DNA from: Ascidia mentula
Lineage: Eukaryota; Chordata; Ascidiacea; Phlebobranchia; Ascidiidae
Length of the DNA stretch: 64,000 nucleotides
Direction: 5' to 3'
Assembly (NCBI GenBank): GCA_947561715.1
Contig: OX387200.1
Location: forward strand, 1,056,501-1,120,500
This document shows, piece by piece, positions 30,247 through 43,489 of the stretch (the first letter of the stretch is position 1; each line of letters begins with the position of its first letter). A program made the translations under genes and the position numbers. The notes below the pieces were generated by a model that was given only the letters and a program-made list of their open reading frames with translations, was not told the DNA's origin and did not search any database.

Positions 30247-30883
30247 AAGCACTTTAACTACTGATTTTAGAAACAATGCAAATGTACTGACCACTACTGT
30301 GTATTTGAAACATGTATTTGGTTTAAGTTGATTTAAACTTCAGGTTAGTCAACATTGTGAGAAGAAATATTACAGTGCACTGTTTATGTAAAAGTATTTT
30401 GTATTGCATACGATCATCCATCATTTCGAGACAGAATGCGAATGTATTTTATTTGTTTAAATTTATTTAAACTTAAGGTTGGCCAACAGTATGATAACTT
30501 TCCTGGTATAACGATTGGTACAAGTTATTACAGTGCGGTGTTCTTGTAAAACAACTGCAACTTTTAGTTTCTCATTGATTTTGAAGCCGATTCTACAACG
30601 TAAAGTCGCCCAGTGAAAATACCTGATAAGTTCAACCAATCAAGTACGGCTCAATTTACTTCCTTGTATTGCTGGGGTTAATGTTTTACCAGACTTTAGA
30701 GAATACCTTCCGTTTGTTTGCCAGGGTATCGGGTGTTACAGGAAGATTGACTTCAAATGACTTTGTGTTTAACTTCCCTGTGTAAATTTAGAATGTTGTA
30801 GGAACTGTGACCACTGTTTGTTCTCTATTCGTGTTTCATAACGTTTTCACTTAATGTCCATCACTGTGTGTTTTTAATATTTG

Positions 30884-30889
30884 AATAAA
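30884..30889 (+). terminator. Candidate poly(A) signal of receptor 2
   Basis: AATAAA in the conserved 3'-flank segment, about 640 bases after the stop. It corresponds to ATTAAA at 11893 in receptor 1. Confidence 0.5.
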
Positions 30890-33500
30890 TGAATGAGATC
30901 TTCGCTGCGTTGAGTTTCTATTGCAAGGATTTTTCTATCGCCAACCTATAGTAAGCAATAGGAGAATAGGCGGTAATTAAGTGATTCATTACAAAGAGGC
31001 ATTTAAACCTTTTTTGGACGATTTGAACTTTGTATGTAAAAATGTTCTGCCGTTTACACTCCATAAATTGGTTGATTTGGCGGCTTTGGCTTTAATTTCT
31101 GCGAAATTGTGCATCACTTACTTTTGTGATCAAACTAAGGTGATCAATATATTGTAGAGTTTTTTACGTAAAACAACATGTTCGGTGACGAATACGCGGA
31201 AGGCGGTTTACAGGCAAGACTCCTTTCCTTTACAGAACTTCCGTGTTGGCAGGAAAGCTAATATGCGAATTGTGTGTTTTGCTCTCTTCTCTATCTACCA
31301 CCTTCTTTACTTACGAATAACCGATGTAATAAGTTTAACGAGAACACTGAACAAGACCTAAGGAAGTTGCACAAACATAGTTTTTTGAATGTTTTGTGAT
31401 GAAATTCATCCGACCGCATTATGAAATAAATGGCCTTACTTTTGGGACAAGACACAATATAGCGTGAAAATACTTTCTGTTTGTAAGAAAACAAGTCGTG
31501 TCTTCAACCATAAATATCTTAGTTGTCGTTTTATAAATTCCTACATGTGATTTAAGGACAGTGATCACTAAGCTGAGTTTGAATCATTGTTATAACGCAG
31601 CTTTTCATTGCGTCGCACTGATGTAACTAATACTTTGTCACCGGATAGTTCGATAGGTTACTGTGCTATGGTGAACCCAAGATATGTCTCGATGTTAAAG
31701 CCAACCAGGAAGTAATTATATAAAGTTACAAGGAGTGCATGGGTGCCACGGCTTTATCTTATTGCACAATAAGTTCAGAAATATGGAGCGCATACATTTT
31801 CACTGAAGTTTGTTGATAAATAATTTTTGTCCGAAAAACAAAACTTCGCAGCTCACACCTAAACAGATGCGAATTTCATCATTCAAGTTAGTGATCCTGA
31901 GAAAAAAATATACTTTTAATCAGTAGCTTGACGTCATAATATCACATATACAGAATACTTACAGAAAAAGGTCGTACATAACCTTTAGTGTTATTTGCAA
32001 TGATGTAAGGGATGAGGTGTTGTGTGCAATGGTAGTGCAAACAAACCCTCGAAATATCGTGTTTGCGTAGTAGGGTGGATATGTGTGTTTAAACGTTCGT
32101 CTACTTTCACTTTCTTTGTTAGGATTATTAGGCTTTAGGGTTATCATATTTGTCACCGCACAATTGCGACAGAGTTATATCAGTCACGTAGACAAATTTC
32201 TAGTCCCAAATCTTAAACATCTGGACACTTTTTCCCATTAGAACCGTTTTTCCCCCAGAATTAAACCAGGAGAATACATTTGTGACTTGCTTCTTGCCAT
32301 TTTGAATCAGACGAAAATCCCCCCAAAAAATAAATCGTGTTATCATATGCAAACCTTACGTTTATTGATCGTTTTGTATCTCAGAGCCGAAAATTCTAAA
32401 CCCAAAAATAGCTTGCTTGAAAGCTGACCATGACGGTCTCCTGAACTAAATACAATCTTTATCACCCTCTTGCGGAGAAAAAGATATCTGGCCCAAATAC
32501 ACGCACCCTTAAAAATATATGAAATTTCTCAATTGTATAGAACGTAAATTCCTCTTCGTGGCTGTTGTCAGGATTTATATACGTTTTAGAAGTATATTTT
32601 GGCACTAAGCAAAGTGGTGTAGGATATTCCAATGGCAAACACGACTTTTACATAACACAAAATCACATCAGAGACCTGTACGCTATAAATAAAGCAATCA
32701 TTTTTAGTGATGTTGTTTTCAACAAATTGTTGTTTCCCTTCTCAAAAAAAACTAGGTCTTGACAAAATAAATTCAGTTTAGGGACTTTACCTAAAACATT
32801 TTGGCGATAGAGGGCGATAGAATTATACAAGAAACCTTAAATGAGATTCGTTACCAAGCCAGGAAAAACTGTGTTCGGTTGTGGTAAACAATCCGGCGGT
32901 CTATTGATCATCAAAACTTTCAGCTGATATGTCAGGCCATAAAGTTGAACAGCGAAGCAATCTTTTGAATGAAGATTGTTGTCGTCAAACTGTATTATCT
33001 TTTTCCACTTGTTTTTTTGTTATGTACGTGTGTAAGAGTGTATCATGTGAATGAGGTTAGCGCATAATAAGCTTTTCCTATTGCTTTACCCGACTTCCTG
33101 ATCGTTTGTGTTACGGCCGTGTATGCGAACAACTCTCAAATACTTACAAATATTTCGTGTGTGTACTAGGCTAATGCGTTGAAAGATGTGCATTCACTGA
33201 TAAGTTGTTCTCAACTCTAGGATTCGGTCAATTTGTCGAAAACTAACCTCGTCAGCCAACTCACAAACTAGATCGAAAGTAAACGAATTTTTTGCAAAGT
33301 TGTCGTGCGAGAAAGAAAACGTGCAGAAATAAAAGTATTCTTTACAGTTTAAGACCATATTCAATTTGGCTCATTTACATATTATTGAACTTTGTTCTGG
33401 TGATGCATCTACACGCATGGTTGGTTGACGCGTTTAGATTTGAATAGGAAATAAGGAAGGGTATAAACATCACACGCTGTCCTGATCACATTGCGAGCGA
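30890..33500 (+). repeat. Intergenic repeat after receptor 2, most complete copy
   Basis: Aligns with 12.75-14.1 kb at its start, with 39.1-41.4 kb along most of its length, and with 46.1-47.2 and 59.3-59.95 kb in its distal part (the ATGTGAATGAGGT segment through the CATCTACACGCATGG segment). No coding sequence recognised. Confidence 0.7.
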
Positions 33501-34119
33501 CTTATTCCTTACACAACGCAGACAAAAATCTTAACCAAGTTTTTGATAATTAAGTTCGCTTGCGTAGCTGAAATGGTTTGTTGCAACGTCAGTCTCGTAG
33601 TATGATATGCCAACAGGTACTTGTTGGTTTCGTCGTCCACCGAACAAAATTACACAGCTACATAAGTAGACTAGAAACGTTGTTCGTTTTTCCTGTAGTA
33701 AGTGCAGGCTACTTTGGCAATAATGCTAGTTGTCATTCGACATAATTAAAAACAATATATTTTGATTGTATAGTTGCTGTACTTTACGATGTACGCCTGT
33801 ACTAGAGCGCCGAACGTAATTTCTTGTTTTGAATGTAGTTACGTTATGCTACGTGTAAAATTTATACCTGCTGTGAGGGAGTCGGAAAATGCGCCGTCAG
33901 TTCGACGGGTTTCGCGGTTCACAAGCGTGACGACTGAGTTCCATTGTTTGCAATTTGCGTTAAATTGACGCTCCATTGAATCTCTGTTGCGCTTTGTTGA
34001 CATCACACACAATATAACAATAAAACAGGTGTCACGGTCGTGGGTCGTTTAACATTTTTGTGCAGCTTCAGGTTCCAGGGTAGCTGAGATATTTGTTGTG
34101 TAAAAGATTTTGTTTTACC
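33501..34119 (+). promoter_or_regulatory. Region upstream of the orphan signal-peptide exon
   Basis: CpG-bearing, less AT-rich than its surroundings (33,780-34,060). A possible acceptor (CATTTTTGTGCAG) ends near 34065. It may be the promoter and 5'-UTR of the exon at 34120. No TATA box can be fixed. Confidence 0.3.
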
Positions 34120-34180
34120 ATGATCGTGAAACTATTACTTCAAGTTGCATTTGTTCTCTTATCTGGATGCTTCAGTAAAG
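34120..34180 (+). pseudogene. Orphan signal-peptide exon of a receptor-like gene
   Basis: ATG opens 20 codons plus one base: M-I-V-K then L-L-L-Q-V-A-F-V-L-L-S-G-C-F-S-K, followed by donor GTTAGTAAA in phase 1. The length (61 nt) and phase equal those of receptor 2's first exon. No plus-strand domain exon follows for more than 12 kb; instead there are repeats, an LTR-type leader and LINE debris. It is probably the leftover 5' end of a fifth receptor, or a first exon whose partners have moved. Confidence 0.5.
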
Positions 34181-34332
34181 GTTAGTAAATGTTTGTCAAT
34201 ACTGCACTTTTTAGCTGTTTGCAACTTATAGAAGATTATCAGATAAACCAACATGTTACAATTGGCATCCAGGATATTTTAAAGGTGGCGAGGTTTCAAA
34301 GTTTTTGGGGAAAATATAATAAACCTCCCCCC

Positions 34333-34379
34333 CAAATCTTACACTTGGTGACCCCGACGTGATCCAAGTGTAAGATTTG
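34333..34379 (+). other. tRNA-Trp primer-binding site inside a perfect hairpin
   Basis: TGGTGACCCCGACGTGAT (34346-34363) is the complement of the 3' end of tRNA-Trp including CCA, the primer-binding site used by some retroelements. It lies mostly in the loop of an exact 16-bp inverted repeat (34333-34348 with 34364-34379). The following ATTTGAGGGGCAAT resembles the sequence after the second site at 57057. Confidence 0.55.
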
Positions 34380-34734
34380 AGGGGCAATGTTTACTAGTTG
34401 ACTGCGTGTTCACTGCGACTGACATTTCCTGACTCCACTTCAGTAACAAACGAAACTTGGGTTAGTTTGTTTTATTCAGTTGACACCAAGATACGAACGA
34501 ATATGTGCAGAATAGGGCGATTCCACACAACATGGCAAGCCCAAATGTAAAATGATTCTCACCACAAAAAAACACAGAATATATACACAATCAAGTATGC
34601 AATCGCGTGAGCCCACGACTCTTGTCATTTTGTCATTACGGTCAATTCTCATATACTTGTCTCAGACAGTTCCAAGAACTGTGGTATTTACCTGGGCGGT
34701 TAAGACTGCAAGTCATTACATCATAGCATAAACG

Positions 34735-35700
34735 TTACAGTGCAAACAAACCCTCGTAATATCCTGTTCGCGTACTAGGGTGGATATGTGTGTTCAAACA
34801 ATCGTCAACTTTCACTTTCTTTGTTAGGATTATTAGACTTTAGGGTTATCATATTTGTCACCGCACAATTGCGACAGAGTTATATCAGGCACGTAGACAA
34901 ATTTGTAGTCCCAAATCTTAAACATCTGAACACTTTTTCCCATTAAGACTGTTTTTCCCCAGAATTAAACCAGGAGATTACATTTGTGACTTGCTTCTTA
35001 CTGTTTTGAATCAGACGAAAAAAAAACCAAAAAATAAAATCTTGTGATCATATGCATACCTTACGTTCATTGATCGTTTTGTTTCTCAGAGCAAAAAACT
35101 CTAAACCCAAAAATAGCTTGCTTGAAAGCTGAACATGAAGTGACTCCTGAACTAAATACAATCTTTATCGCTCTCTTGCGGAGAACAAGATATCTGGCCC
35201 GTGTAAAATACACGCACCCCTCAATATATTTGAAACCACTGGTTTCTCAATTGTATAGAGCGTAAAGTCTTATTCGTGGCTGTTGGCAGGATTTATATAT
35301 GTTTTACAGTATATTTTGGCACTAAGTAAAGTGGTGCAGGATATTCGAATTGGAAACACGGCTTTTGAATAAAACAAAATCACATCAGAGACCTGTACGC
35401 TACAAATAAAGCAATCATTTTTGAGTGATGATGTTTTCAACAAATTGTTGTTTCCCTTCTCAAAAAAAAGTGGCCGTGACAAAATAAATTTAATTTAGGG
35501 ACTTTCCCAATTACACTCTGGTGATAGCGCTAAAATTATACATAAAAGCTTTAAATGGGATTCGTTACCAGGCCAGGATAAACTGTGTTCAAATTCGTTT
35601 TTAAAAATCAATCCGGAGGTCTATTGATCACCAAAACTTTCAGCTCACATGTCAATCCATGAAGTTCTTTTGAATGAAGATTGTTGTCGTCAAAGTGTAC
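34735..35700 (+). repeat. Partial copy of the intergenic repeat
   Basis: Follows 32,030-32,995 and 40,120-41,090 closely. It breaks off at about 35,700, where unrelated sequence starts. Confidence 0.75.
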
Positions 35701-36340
35701 TTCTTTACCCTTTCAAAAATCTCGCATTCGTTCGCGCAGTGTTTTACAATTTCATCCCGGTTTCGCTCCCAAGTTGATTTAAGTGACCGGATCTTGTTTC
35801 GAATATAAAGTTTATTATGTTTTCCTTGATATATTGAACAGTAAAGCGTGTGCCAGTCATCGTTATTATTTGGGTCAAAAGTGTGAAATTGTTTTAAAGC
35901 GTCAATTATGTTTTTGATCATTAAACCAAGATTTCATCGGTGGTGAAGCGATGTTCTTGTTGTCGGGAACGGTCGGGTTGGAGTAAGTAATCGTTGTATT
36001 TAGCATAGCATCTCCGACTGAATTGATTCAACTTTGATTTCATTCGATAGTGGGATGGTATAAGGTTGTTTGTGCAAAAGAAAAGCTCGGGACTCGGTTT
36101 GTAGCAACATTTATCGGCGAAAGTACGTGACGCCCATCCATATGGCCTGACGGCTTAAAAGAGCGGCGGGCGACGGTCGGGTTGGAGTAAGTAATCGTTA
36201 AATTTAGCATAGCATCTCCGACAGAATTGATTCAACTTTAATTTCATTCGATAGTGGGATGGTATAAGGTTGTTTATGCAAAAGAAAAGCTCGGGACTCG
36301 GTTTGTAGCAACATTTATCGGCGAAAGTATGCACCAGAGC
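35701..36340. repeat. Unassigned segment with a direct repeat of about 155 bp
   Basis: 35969-36125 and 36173-36329 are near-identical direct copies starting ACGGTCGGGTTGGAGTAAG, 204 bp apart. A minus-strand frame of 89 codons (35921-35655) is rich in charged residues but has no recognisable motif. Confidence 0.5.
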
Positions 36341-36425
36341 ACCCCTAACAGTGGGGGGGTAGGGTTGAAGTTTTTTTACAGTGGGGGTGTTTTTTTACAG
36401 TGGGGGGTGTAGGGTTGAAGTGTAT
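36341..36425. repeat. G-rich minisatellite
   Basis: Three irregular units around TTTTTTACAGTGGGGG(T)G with GTAGGGTTGAAG between them. G runs of five to seven might form a G-quadruplex (inference). Confidence 0.5.
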
Positions 36426-37542
36426 TCGGCTGGTACAGCGGCAGTTCAATGTGTTTTTAGACAAATATAATATTTTTGGGAAGCTTGATTTTTGAGCTTT
36501 CGTATGGTTGTAAATTGAAACTTGGGCCATAACGATAAAAAACGTTGTCATGGAAAAATCGATATTTTTTCATGTTTCAAAAATATAAATTCATTTTTCT
36601 GCACAAGTCCAAGCGAATTTTTCAAAAGTTTTGATATCGTTTGAAAGGGTTTAGCGCGTAGATTGTTATGCTTTAAAAACTAGCGAAGCGAGTCTTGTTT
36701 TCGCGACTTATGCTATAATACGCATATGATAATAATAACCGAATATGGATATATTTTTGGTATGGTTTAAAAGGTCTGCCTATGATCTGTATCGTGTGAA
36801 AAAATCATGCCGCTACCTCGTAAGGTGGCCGAGTAACCCGCGTTCAAAGTTTTGTTAACTGGCGTTTTTTTTGTCAACTAACATCCCTCTGGTCTGTTTA
36901 AGGCATTTGACAGAAAAGTAAAAGTCGCACGACGCAATCCAGGTTACTTATCAGAAGTAATAACTTTTCTTGCATAACGGTTTGATTTTGTGAGTGTTGT
37001 ACCGTAGGAAGTGTGATATTGAAGTTTGATGGGCGTAGTGCGTATGCCCGTTAGTATTTTATTCGGGTACTAGTCCCCACGAATATCACACCAGGTATTT
37101 ACGAAAATAACAATAAATGAGACGAACAATGTAAAATGACAACACAAGAGAAAAGGGTTGGCGACATGTGGTGGTTGGTTTATCATTGGGATAGTATCTG
37201 CAAGTGGGCGCTAAAGGGTGAGAGGCAATGACAACAAAACAAAAAACAAAAAAAGGTGGACCGACAGGTAGTGGCATCTAGTGGTTCTTGTCTATTACAT
37301 GTAACGTCCACGTGTGGGCGCTAAAGGTTAACGGGCGACGACAACAAAATAAGCATAAACAGGGACCGACACATAGTGACAGCTAGGGGTTTTTGTCTAT
37401 TAAAGATATCGTCCACGAGTGGTCGCTAAGGTAGGGCTTTTCCGATTGTTTACGTGTGTATCACGCTTTTTATCGCGTAAAACAAAAATGTAACGAAGTC
37501 GCGTGGACAAAATTTTGTCGGTGAGCCATCCGGGAGTGGGCG
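36426..37542. other. Unassigned, with a tandem repeat of about 109 bp next to LINE-B
   Basis: From about 37200 to 37540 the units share GTCCACG(T/A)GTGGGCGCTAA, a GACAACAAAA stretch and GTTTTTGTCTATTA, repeating roughly every 109 bp. They lie just 3' of the LINE-B coding end, so they may be its 3' UTR. 36,426-37,140 shows nothing recognisable. Confidence 0.4.
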
Positions 37543-39072
37543 CTATTGTGGGATGTCGGTATTTCTCTGGTTGTTGAAGACGTTAACGACGTCGGCCAGG
37601 ACCTCCTCGAGAAAGGGGTTGTCCCTATTTCGCTGGACAGCTAGTTTTAAGCGTAAAGAGGATTTGCAGGATGTTATCAAGTGGCGGGGTATGTCGTTGA
37701 TGGGTCTTGTGTCGTGTTTAATTCTGTTTCGTGTTTTCCAGATAGTGTGTGTTAGTGAGGTGTTTAAAAGTGCTCCTAATGTTTTCGTGTAAGGTGTTGT
37801 GTTGTGAAGTCGGGGAAAGGCGATGTGTAAAGATGTGTCGAAGGAAGAGGTGTTTAGGTCAGATAAAGTTTGAAAGGCGTTGCGGATCAACGAGAGAAGA
37901 GGCTGAATGGAAGGACAATTGTGGAAGAGGTGTGTGAAAGTTTCAAAGGGGTAATTACATAAATAACAGTGGGGTTGTTGGTCCAAAGGGAGGTAGAATT
38001 TTTGACAATTTAAAGGTAATATTTTATGGGTAAGCCGGTAATTAAAGGATTTTAGGTAATTTGGGAATATCGGGTGGTGGATTTGGGCCCAGTCGTTGAA
38101 TTGGTGAGGTGTTGTGGCGTTGTCGATGGTTCGGAGGTATAAGGGTTTTGTTTTGCGTGACATCAGCTCGGCTTCTGTGAGGTTCAAGGTTTCCAAAAGG
38201 TCTAACAGGAATTTGTAGTGAGGGGAAGGTGTGGTTGCGTACGGAAGAAAGTTTCTGGTTCTCAGGTTGAAAAGTTTGCTAAGGGAAAGGCCAAGATTGT
38301 ATTCGATGAATGAAGGCTGTGGGGTGGTCGGGGTTTCCAAAAGACGGTGGTTATAATATTGCTTTATAGGATAGAGAAGTGATTGATCAGCGTAGAGGGG
38401 AATGTTTGCCGCGCCGTAACCGCCATGGTCACGACGGGCTGCCAGGATGTTAATTGGCAAGGTGGGATTGTTCGGGCCGACGACGAACTTTACCACAATG
38501 CCGTCGATCCGTTTTCGTTGCAGGGTTGGTGGGGGTTAAGTTTTAGCCAGGTATGAAATTTCGGGTAAAAGTATAGTCTTAGTGAGGATGCATTTTGAAT
38601 TAAAAGTAAGAAACGGGTTGCTTATAGATTTGGCGCGGGATTGTAAAGAGGTGACTGCTTTTTGCCATGCCGCGGTGATGTCCGATGGTGCGCCTATTGG
38701 GGTATTTAACGGTGTTATAGATTTAGGGTTCCATTTATCTGACATAAGGTTGGGTCGTCAAGGGGAGGGAGAAGAATGGCAATCGCTTCGGTTTTGGTGG
38801 GGTTAAGTTTTATTTCAGAAATTTTACCGAAATTATCAATGAGGCCGAGGGCTTTGGTGAGGGAATGCCGATGAGCCACCACTAGGGTGACGTCATCGGC
38901 GTAAGCGATTGCCTTGGGTGTGTTGCTGCATGGCACTGGGGTTGAGTCGATAGAAGCGTTGTTTTGTAGGGCAACGAGGAGCGGATCTAGGGCAATCAGG
39001 AAAAGGTTCAGACTAAGGGGGTCTCCTTGTCTGATACCTCTCCTGATCGGAAAGTCCGTTGTGAAAGCTCCA
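37543..39072 (-). mobile_element. LINE-B copy 1: 5'-truncated, decayed non-LTR retrotransposon
   Basis: Minus strand. The 5' end at about 39072 opens inside the reverse transcriptase with R-R-G-I-R-Q-G-D-P-L-S, then catalytic A-Y-A-D-D-V (about 38905) and the thumb region. The C-terminal part has a C-x2-C..H..C knuckle (C-Y-L-C-N..T-H-L-F-H-N-C, about 37950). A frameshift lies near 38740 and an in-frame TAA near 38538. The coding end is at 37543. It differs from LINE-A in the YADD motif and the C-terminus. Confidence 0.85.
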
Positions 39073-41600
39073 TTTACTTCCTTGTATTGCTGGGGTTAAT
39101 GTTTTACCTGACTTAATAGAACACCTTCCTTTTGTTTGCCAGGGTATTGAGTATTGCAGGAAGGTTGACTTCAAATGGCTTCAACCTCTCTGTGTAAACT
39201 TACAATGTCAAAAGAAAACTGTGGCTACTGTTTGTTCTCTATTCGTGTTTCCCTGACAGTTCATGACGTTTTCACTTAATGTCCATCACTGTGTGTTTTT
39301 AATATTTTAATAAATGAATGTGATCTTCGTTGCGTTGAGTTTCTATTGCAAGGATTTTTCTATCGCCAACCTATAGTAAGCAATAGGAGAATAGGCGGTA
39401 ATTAAGTCCGATGTAATAAGTTTAACGAGAACACTGAACAAGACCTTAGAAAGTTGCACAAACACAGTTCTTTGAATGTTTTGTGATGAAATTCATCTGA
39501 CCGCATTATGAAATAAATGGCCTTACTTTTGGGACAAGACACAATATTGCGTGAAAATACTTTTCTGTTTGTAAGAAAACAAGGCGTGTCTTCAACCATA
39601 AATATCTTAGTTGTCGTTTTATAAATTCCAACATGTGGTTTAAGGACAATGATCACTAAGCTGAGTTTGAATCATTGTTATAACGCAGCTTTTAATTGTG
39701 TCGCACTGCTGTAATTAATACTTTGTCACCGGATAGTTTAAAGGGTTACTGTGCGCTGGTGAACCCAACATATGTCTCGATGTTAAAGCCAACCAGGAAG
39801 TAATTCTATGATGTTACAAGGAGTGCATGGGTGCCACGGCTTTATCATATTGCACAATATGTGCAGAAATACGGAGCGCATACATTTTCACCGAAGTTTG
39901 TTGATAAATAATTTTTGTCCGAAAAACAAAACTTCGCAGCTCACACCTAAACAGATGCGAATTTCATCATTCAAGTTAGTGATCCTGAGAAAAATATACT
40001 TTTAATCAGTAGCTTGACGTCATAATGTCACATATACAGCATACTGACGGAAAATGGTCGTATATAACCTTTAGTGTTATTTGCAATGGTGTAAGGGATG
40101 AGGTGTTGTGTGCAATGGTAGTGCAAACAAACCCTCGCAATATCCTGTTTGCGTACTAGGGTGGATATGTGTGTTCAAACAATCGTCTACTTTCACTTTC
40201 TTTGTTAAGATTATTAGACTTTGAGTTATCATATTTGTCACCGCACAATTGCGACAGAGTTATATCAGTCACGTAGACAAATTTCTATTACCAAATCTTA
40301 AACATCTGAACACTTTTTCCCATTAGAACCGTTTTTCCCAAAGTTAAACCAGGAGATTACATTTGTGACTTGCTTCTTGCCATTTTGAATCAGACGGAAA
40401 CCTCCCAAAAATTAAATCGTGTTATCATATGCAAACCTTACGTTTATTGATCGTTTTTTATCTCGGTGTTGAAAATTCTAAACCCAAAAATAGCTTGCTT
40501 GGAAGCTGGTCATGAAGTGACTCCTGAACTAAATACAATCTTTATCGCCCTCTTGCGGATAACAAGATATCTGGCCCGCGTAAAATACACGCACCCCTAA
40601 ATATATTTGAAACCTCAATTGTTTCTCAATTGTATAGAACGTAAAGTCTTATTCGTGGCTGTTGGCACGATTTATATATGTTTTAACAGTATATTTTGGC
40701 ACTAAGCAAAGTGGTGTAGGATATTCCAATTTGACACACCGTGTTTACATGACACGAAATCGCATCAGAGACCTGTACACTATAAATAAAACAATCATTT
40801 TTTAGTGTTGTTGATTTTAACAAATTGTTGTTTCCCTTCTCAAAAAAAATTAGACTTGAACAAAATAAATTTACTTTGTGGACTTTCCCAATTACATTCT
40901 TGTGATAGATGGCGCTAAAAAATACATAAAAGCCTTAAATGGGATTCGTTACCATGCCAGGAAAAACTGTGTTCGGTTGTGGAAAACAATCCGGCGATCT
41001 ATTGATCACCAAAACGTTCAGCTCACATGTCAAGCCATGAAGTTAAACAGCGAAGCAATCTTTTGAATGAAGGTTGTTATCGGTCAAACTGTATTGTTTT
41101 TTTCCACATGTGTTATTGTAATAATGTACGTGCAGGGTAATAGCATATAATGTGAATAAGGTGAGCACATAGTGAGTTTCTTATTGCCTTGCCCGACTTT
41201 AAAAATTACGTGTATGTGCGTGTATGTATATGATGAGTTGGAAGATGTGCAATCACTGATAAGTTATTTATAATTAAAAGTTTCCCTTACAATTTAGACC
41301 ATGCTCAATTTGGTTTATTTGCATATAGTTGGACGTTGTCATGGTGATACATCTACACGCATGGTTGGTTGACGTGTGTTGATGTGAATTGGATATAAGA
41401 CAGGATGTAATCATCATATGCTGCCCTGATCATATTGCAAGTTGTTAATGTTTCCTATACCAAAGCACTGCGGGATATCAGATTGCACCTTCCCACTTAA
41501 CTGCATCCTAGTTAATATTCGTGACAGGAATTGACGTGTTTGGGCAGTCGAGAATGATACTTTGTTCACAAAAACTGCGAAATATTTAAAATTCACTCAA
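39073..41600 (+). repeat. Intergenic repeat with orphan receptor 3'-UTR flank
   Basis: 39073-39405 matches the distal 3' UTR of receptor 2 (30656-30990), including AATAAA at 39309-39314, but no tail exon precedes it. 39,410-41,450 then follows 31,320-33,440 with one long gap (30,990-31,315 is missing). LINE-B copy 1 abuts the left edge exactly. Confidence 0.75.
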
Positions 41601-43489
41601 GTCCTGTATATTATTCCAGTTAAATTGTTTCTTCAACCACATTCAAAACATGACATTGTTAGACACATTCAGTAGCAAGTATAGTGGAGTCTACACTTGT
41701 TAATGTGACGAGACCAACATTATTAACAGGAGCAGGCCTACCTTATAATCTAGAAACGAAATTGGAATTTTTTGAGTTGTCTACATGCCTCATTTGCGGC
41801 AATGTTCAATTGCTTGCAAATATCGAAGACGGAATGAAACTGTAAACGCAGCAGGACGATTCATTTTGGTCACATTTTTAACTTCTTCAATGCCGGACGC
41901 CGTTGCTCATAGAAACATAGGCAAGGTCAGTACTTTCTAACATGTGGAACCATCCGAACTGGTGCGGAAGTGAAAATTTATTGTGCGAATGACAAACTGA
42001 CAAGCACGGTGCGAACAAGTGCGAATGACAATTGTCCGAAGTAGACGTTTGTTATCCTTTTCACATTTGTTACCGAGACTCAAAATATTCTCTATGAATA
42101 CAATGGTAGAAGAATTACATGTACCAGGAGAGTGTGACCCGCATTTAGGAATTTTATTAGCGCGTGCAACAATAATTTTGGTACGCATATAGAAGTCCAT
42201 TTTTGTGTATGCCGCGTCGTTTCATGCAACCAAATGCTACGTAAACTTGAGTACTGTACGAACTGAACAAATATATTTCAGTCTACTGGAACGTTCAACC
42301 CTTATCATGTTGTACAAACGAATTTAACAATATTCTCTGTAACATTCCGATACACAAAGACTAAGTAAATTGACAATTTTGTGCGCATTGTGACAAAAAA
42401 ATTTTGTCTCCAGTTCTATAGAAAGTTTGGAAACGTTATTCACAGCATTTGGATGTTATAACGTAGTATGTTAATATGTCTAATCAGCGCGTGGGTTTTT
42501 GCTGTGACCAAACCGGGAAACCTAACTTATATAAAGGTCTGCCGTTTTGTCGCATTTATGTCCAGGCCGCACAAAATCATAATGCTGACCGTACTTTGGG
42601 GCCTATGTTTGGCTTTTCGGGTCTGACTTGGGCTTATGGTTAAAAAAACGTTTTCGGGCTAGCATCGGGCTTTGCAAAAAATTTTACAACTAACTCTTCA
42701 GAGCGGTTTACCATAAAACTACCGCCAAGGAATACAAACTAAATTTCCTCTGCGGAAATGCAGCAGACAGCGCAGGTTATTAGCGAATTACACACCAGGG
42801 CTAAAAAAACATCTAATTTCAAATACAGCTAAGGCGAATGTTCTGTTCTGTACATGTTCTCGAAATCCCGCCACGCTCAAACATTTGACTTTTATTTAAC
42901 GTTATTTGGCCAATATTCGGCCAAATGTTCTCATTACAACCTTAAAATTTAACTTACTCGTTTGCCTTTAGATTGATTTAAATCTAGATACCATTTCTAA
43001 TTTGTTTGTGACGTCACAATGTTGTGTAAATCGTTGTTATATTTGCACCATCTGGTGTCGCACAAGCGCAGTAAATCTTTAAACATTAACTTTATTGTAA
43101 AGTAGAGGGATAGACGTTTCTAAGGATGGCACAATGGTCTTAATTGGATCAATGGTATTTGTTCAAAGATCCTGGCAATACGTGGGACTAAGAGTACATG
43201 TTGTTCGTTGATTTTTTTTCGTACTATAACAGCGGGCTACTGTGGCGTGTTTATTTAAGACGTTTAACAGAGAAGTAACAACATTGTGACGTCACAAGCA
43301 AATTCCAAATCGAATCGAAAATTGTTTCGATCGAAAGACATGTCATTTGTGACAAAGCGTATCAAATTTTAGTTTGCAGCAACCTTTACTTTTGAGTTGG
43401 GAGCCCACCAAAAACCCCATCTAATTCGCTCGTATACAGGCAAAAAGGGAGACTGACTCGTACGGAAAAATATTCACTTTGGTGGAGGT
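41601..43489. other. No gene seen
   Basis: No open frame with motif or paired splice sites was found on either strand. Parts are CpG-bearing (42,480-42,900). Probably old repeat sequence. Confidence 0.4.

Noticed and set aside
35655..35921. Minus-strand frame of 89 codons rich in Lys, Arg, Asn and Asp
   Set aside because: Composition is protein-like, but no family, start context or splice sites can be supported.
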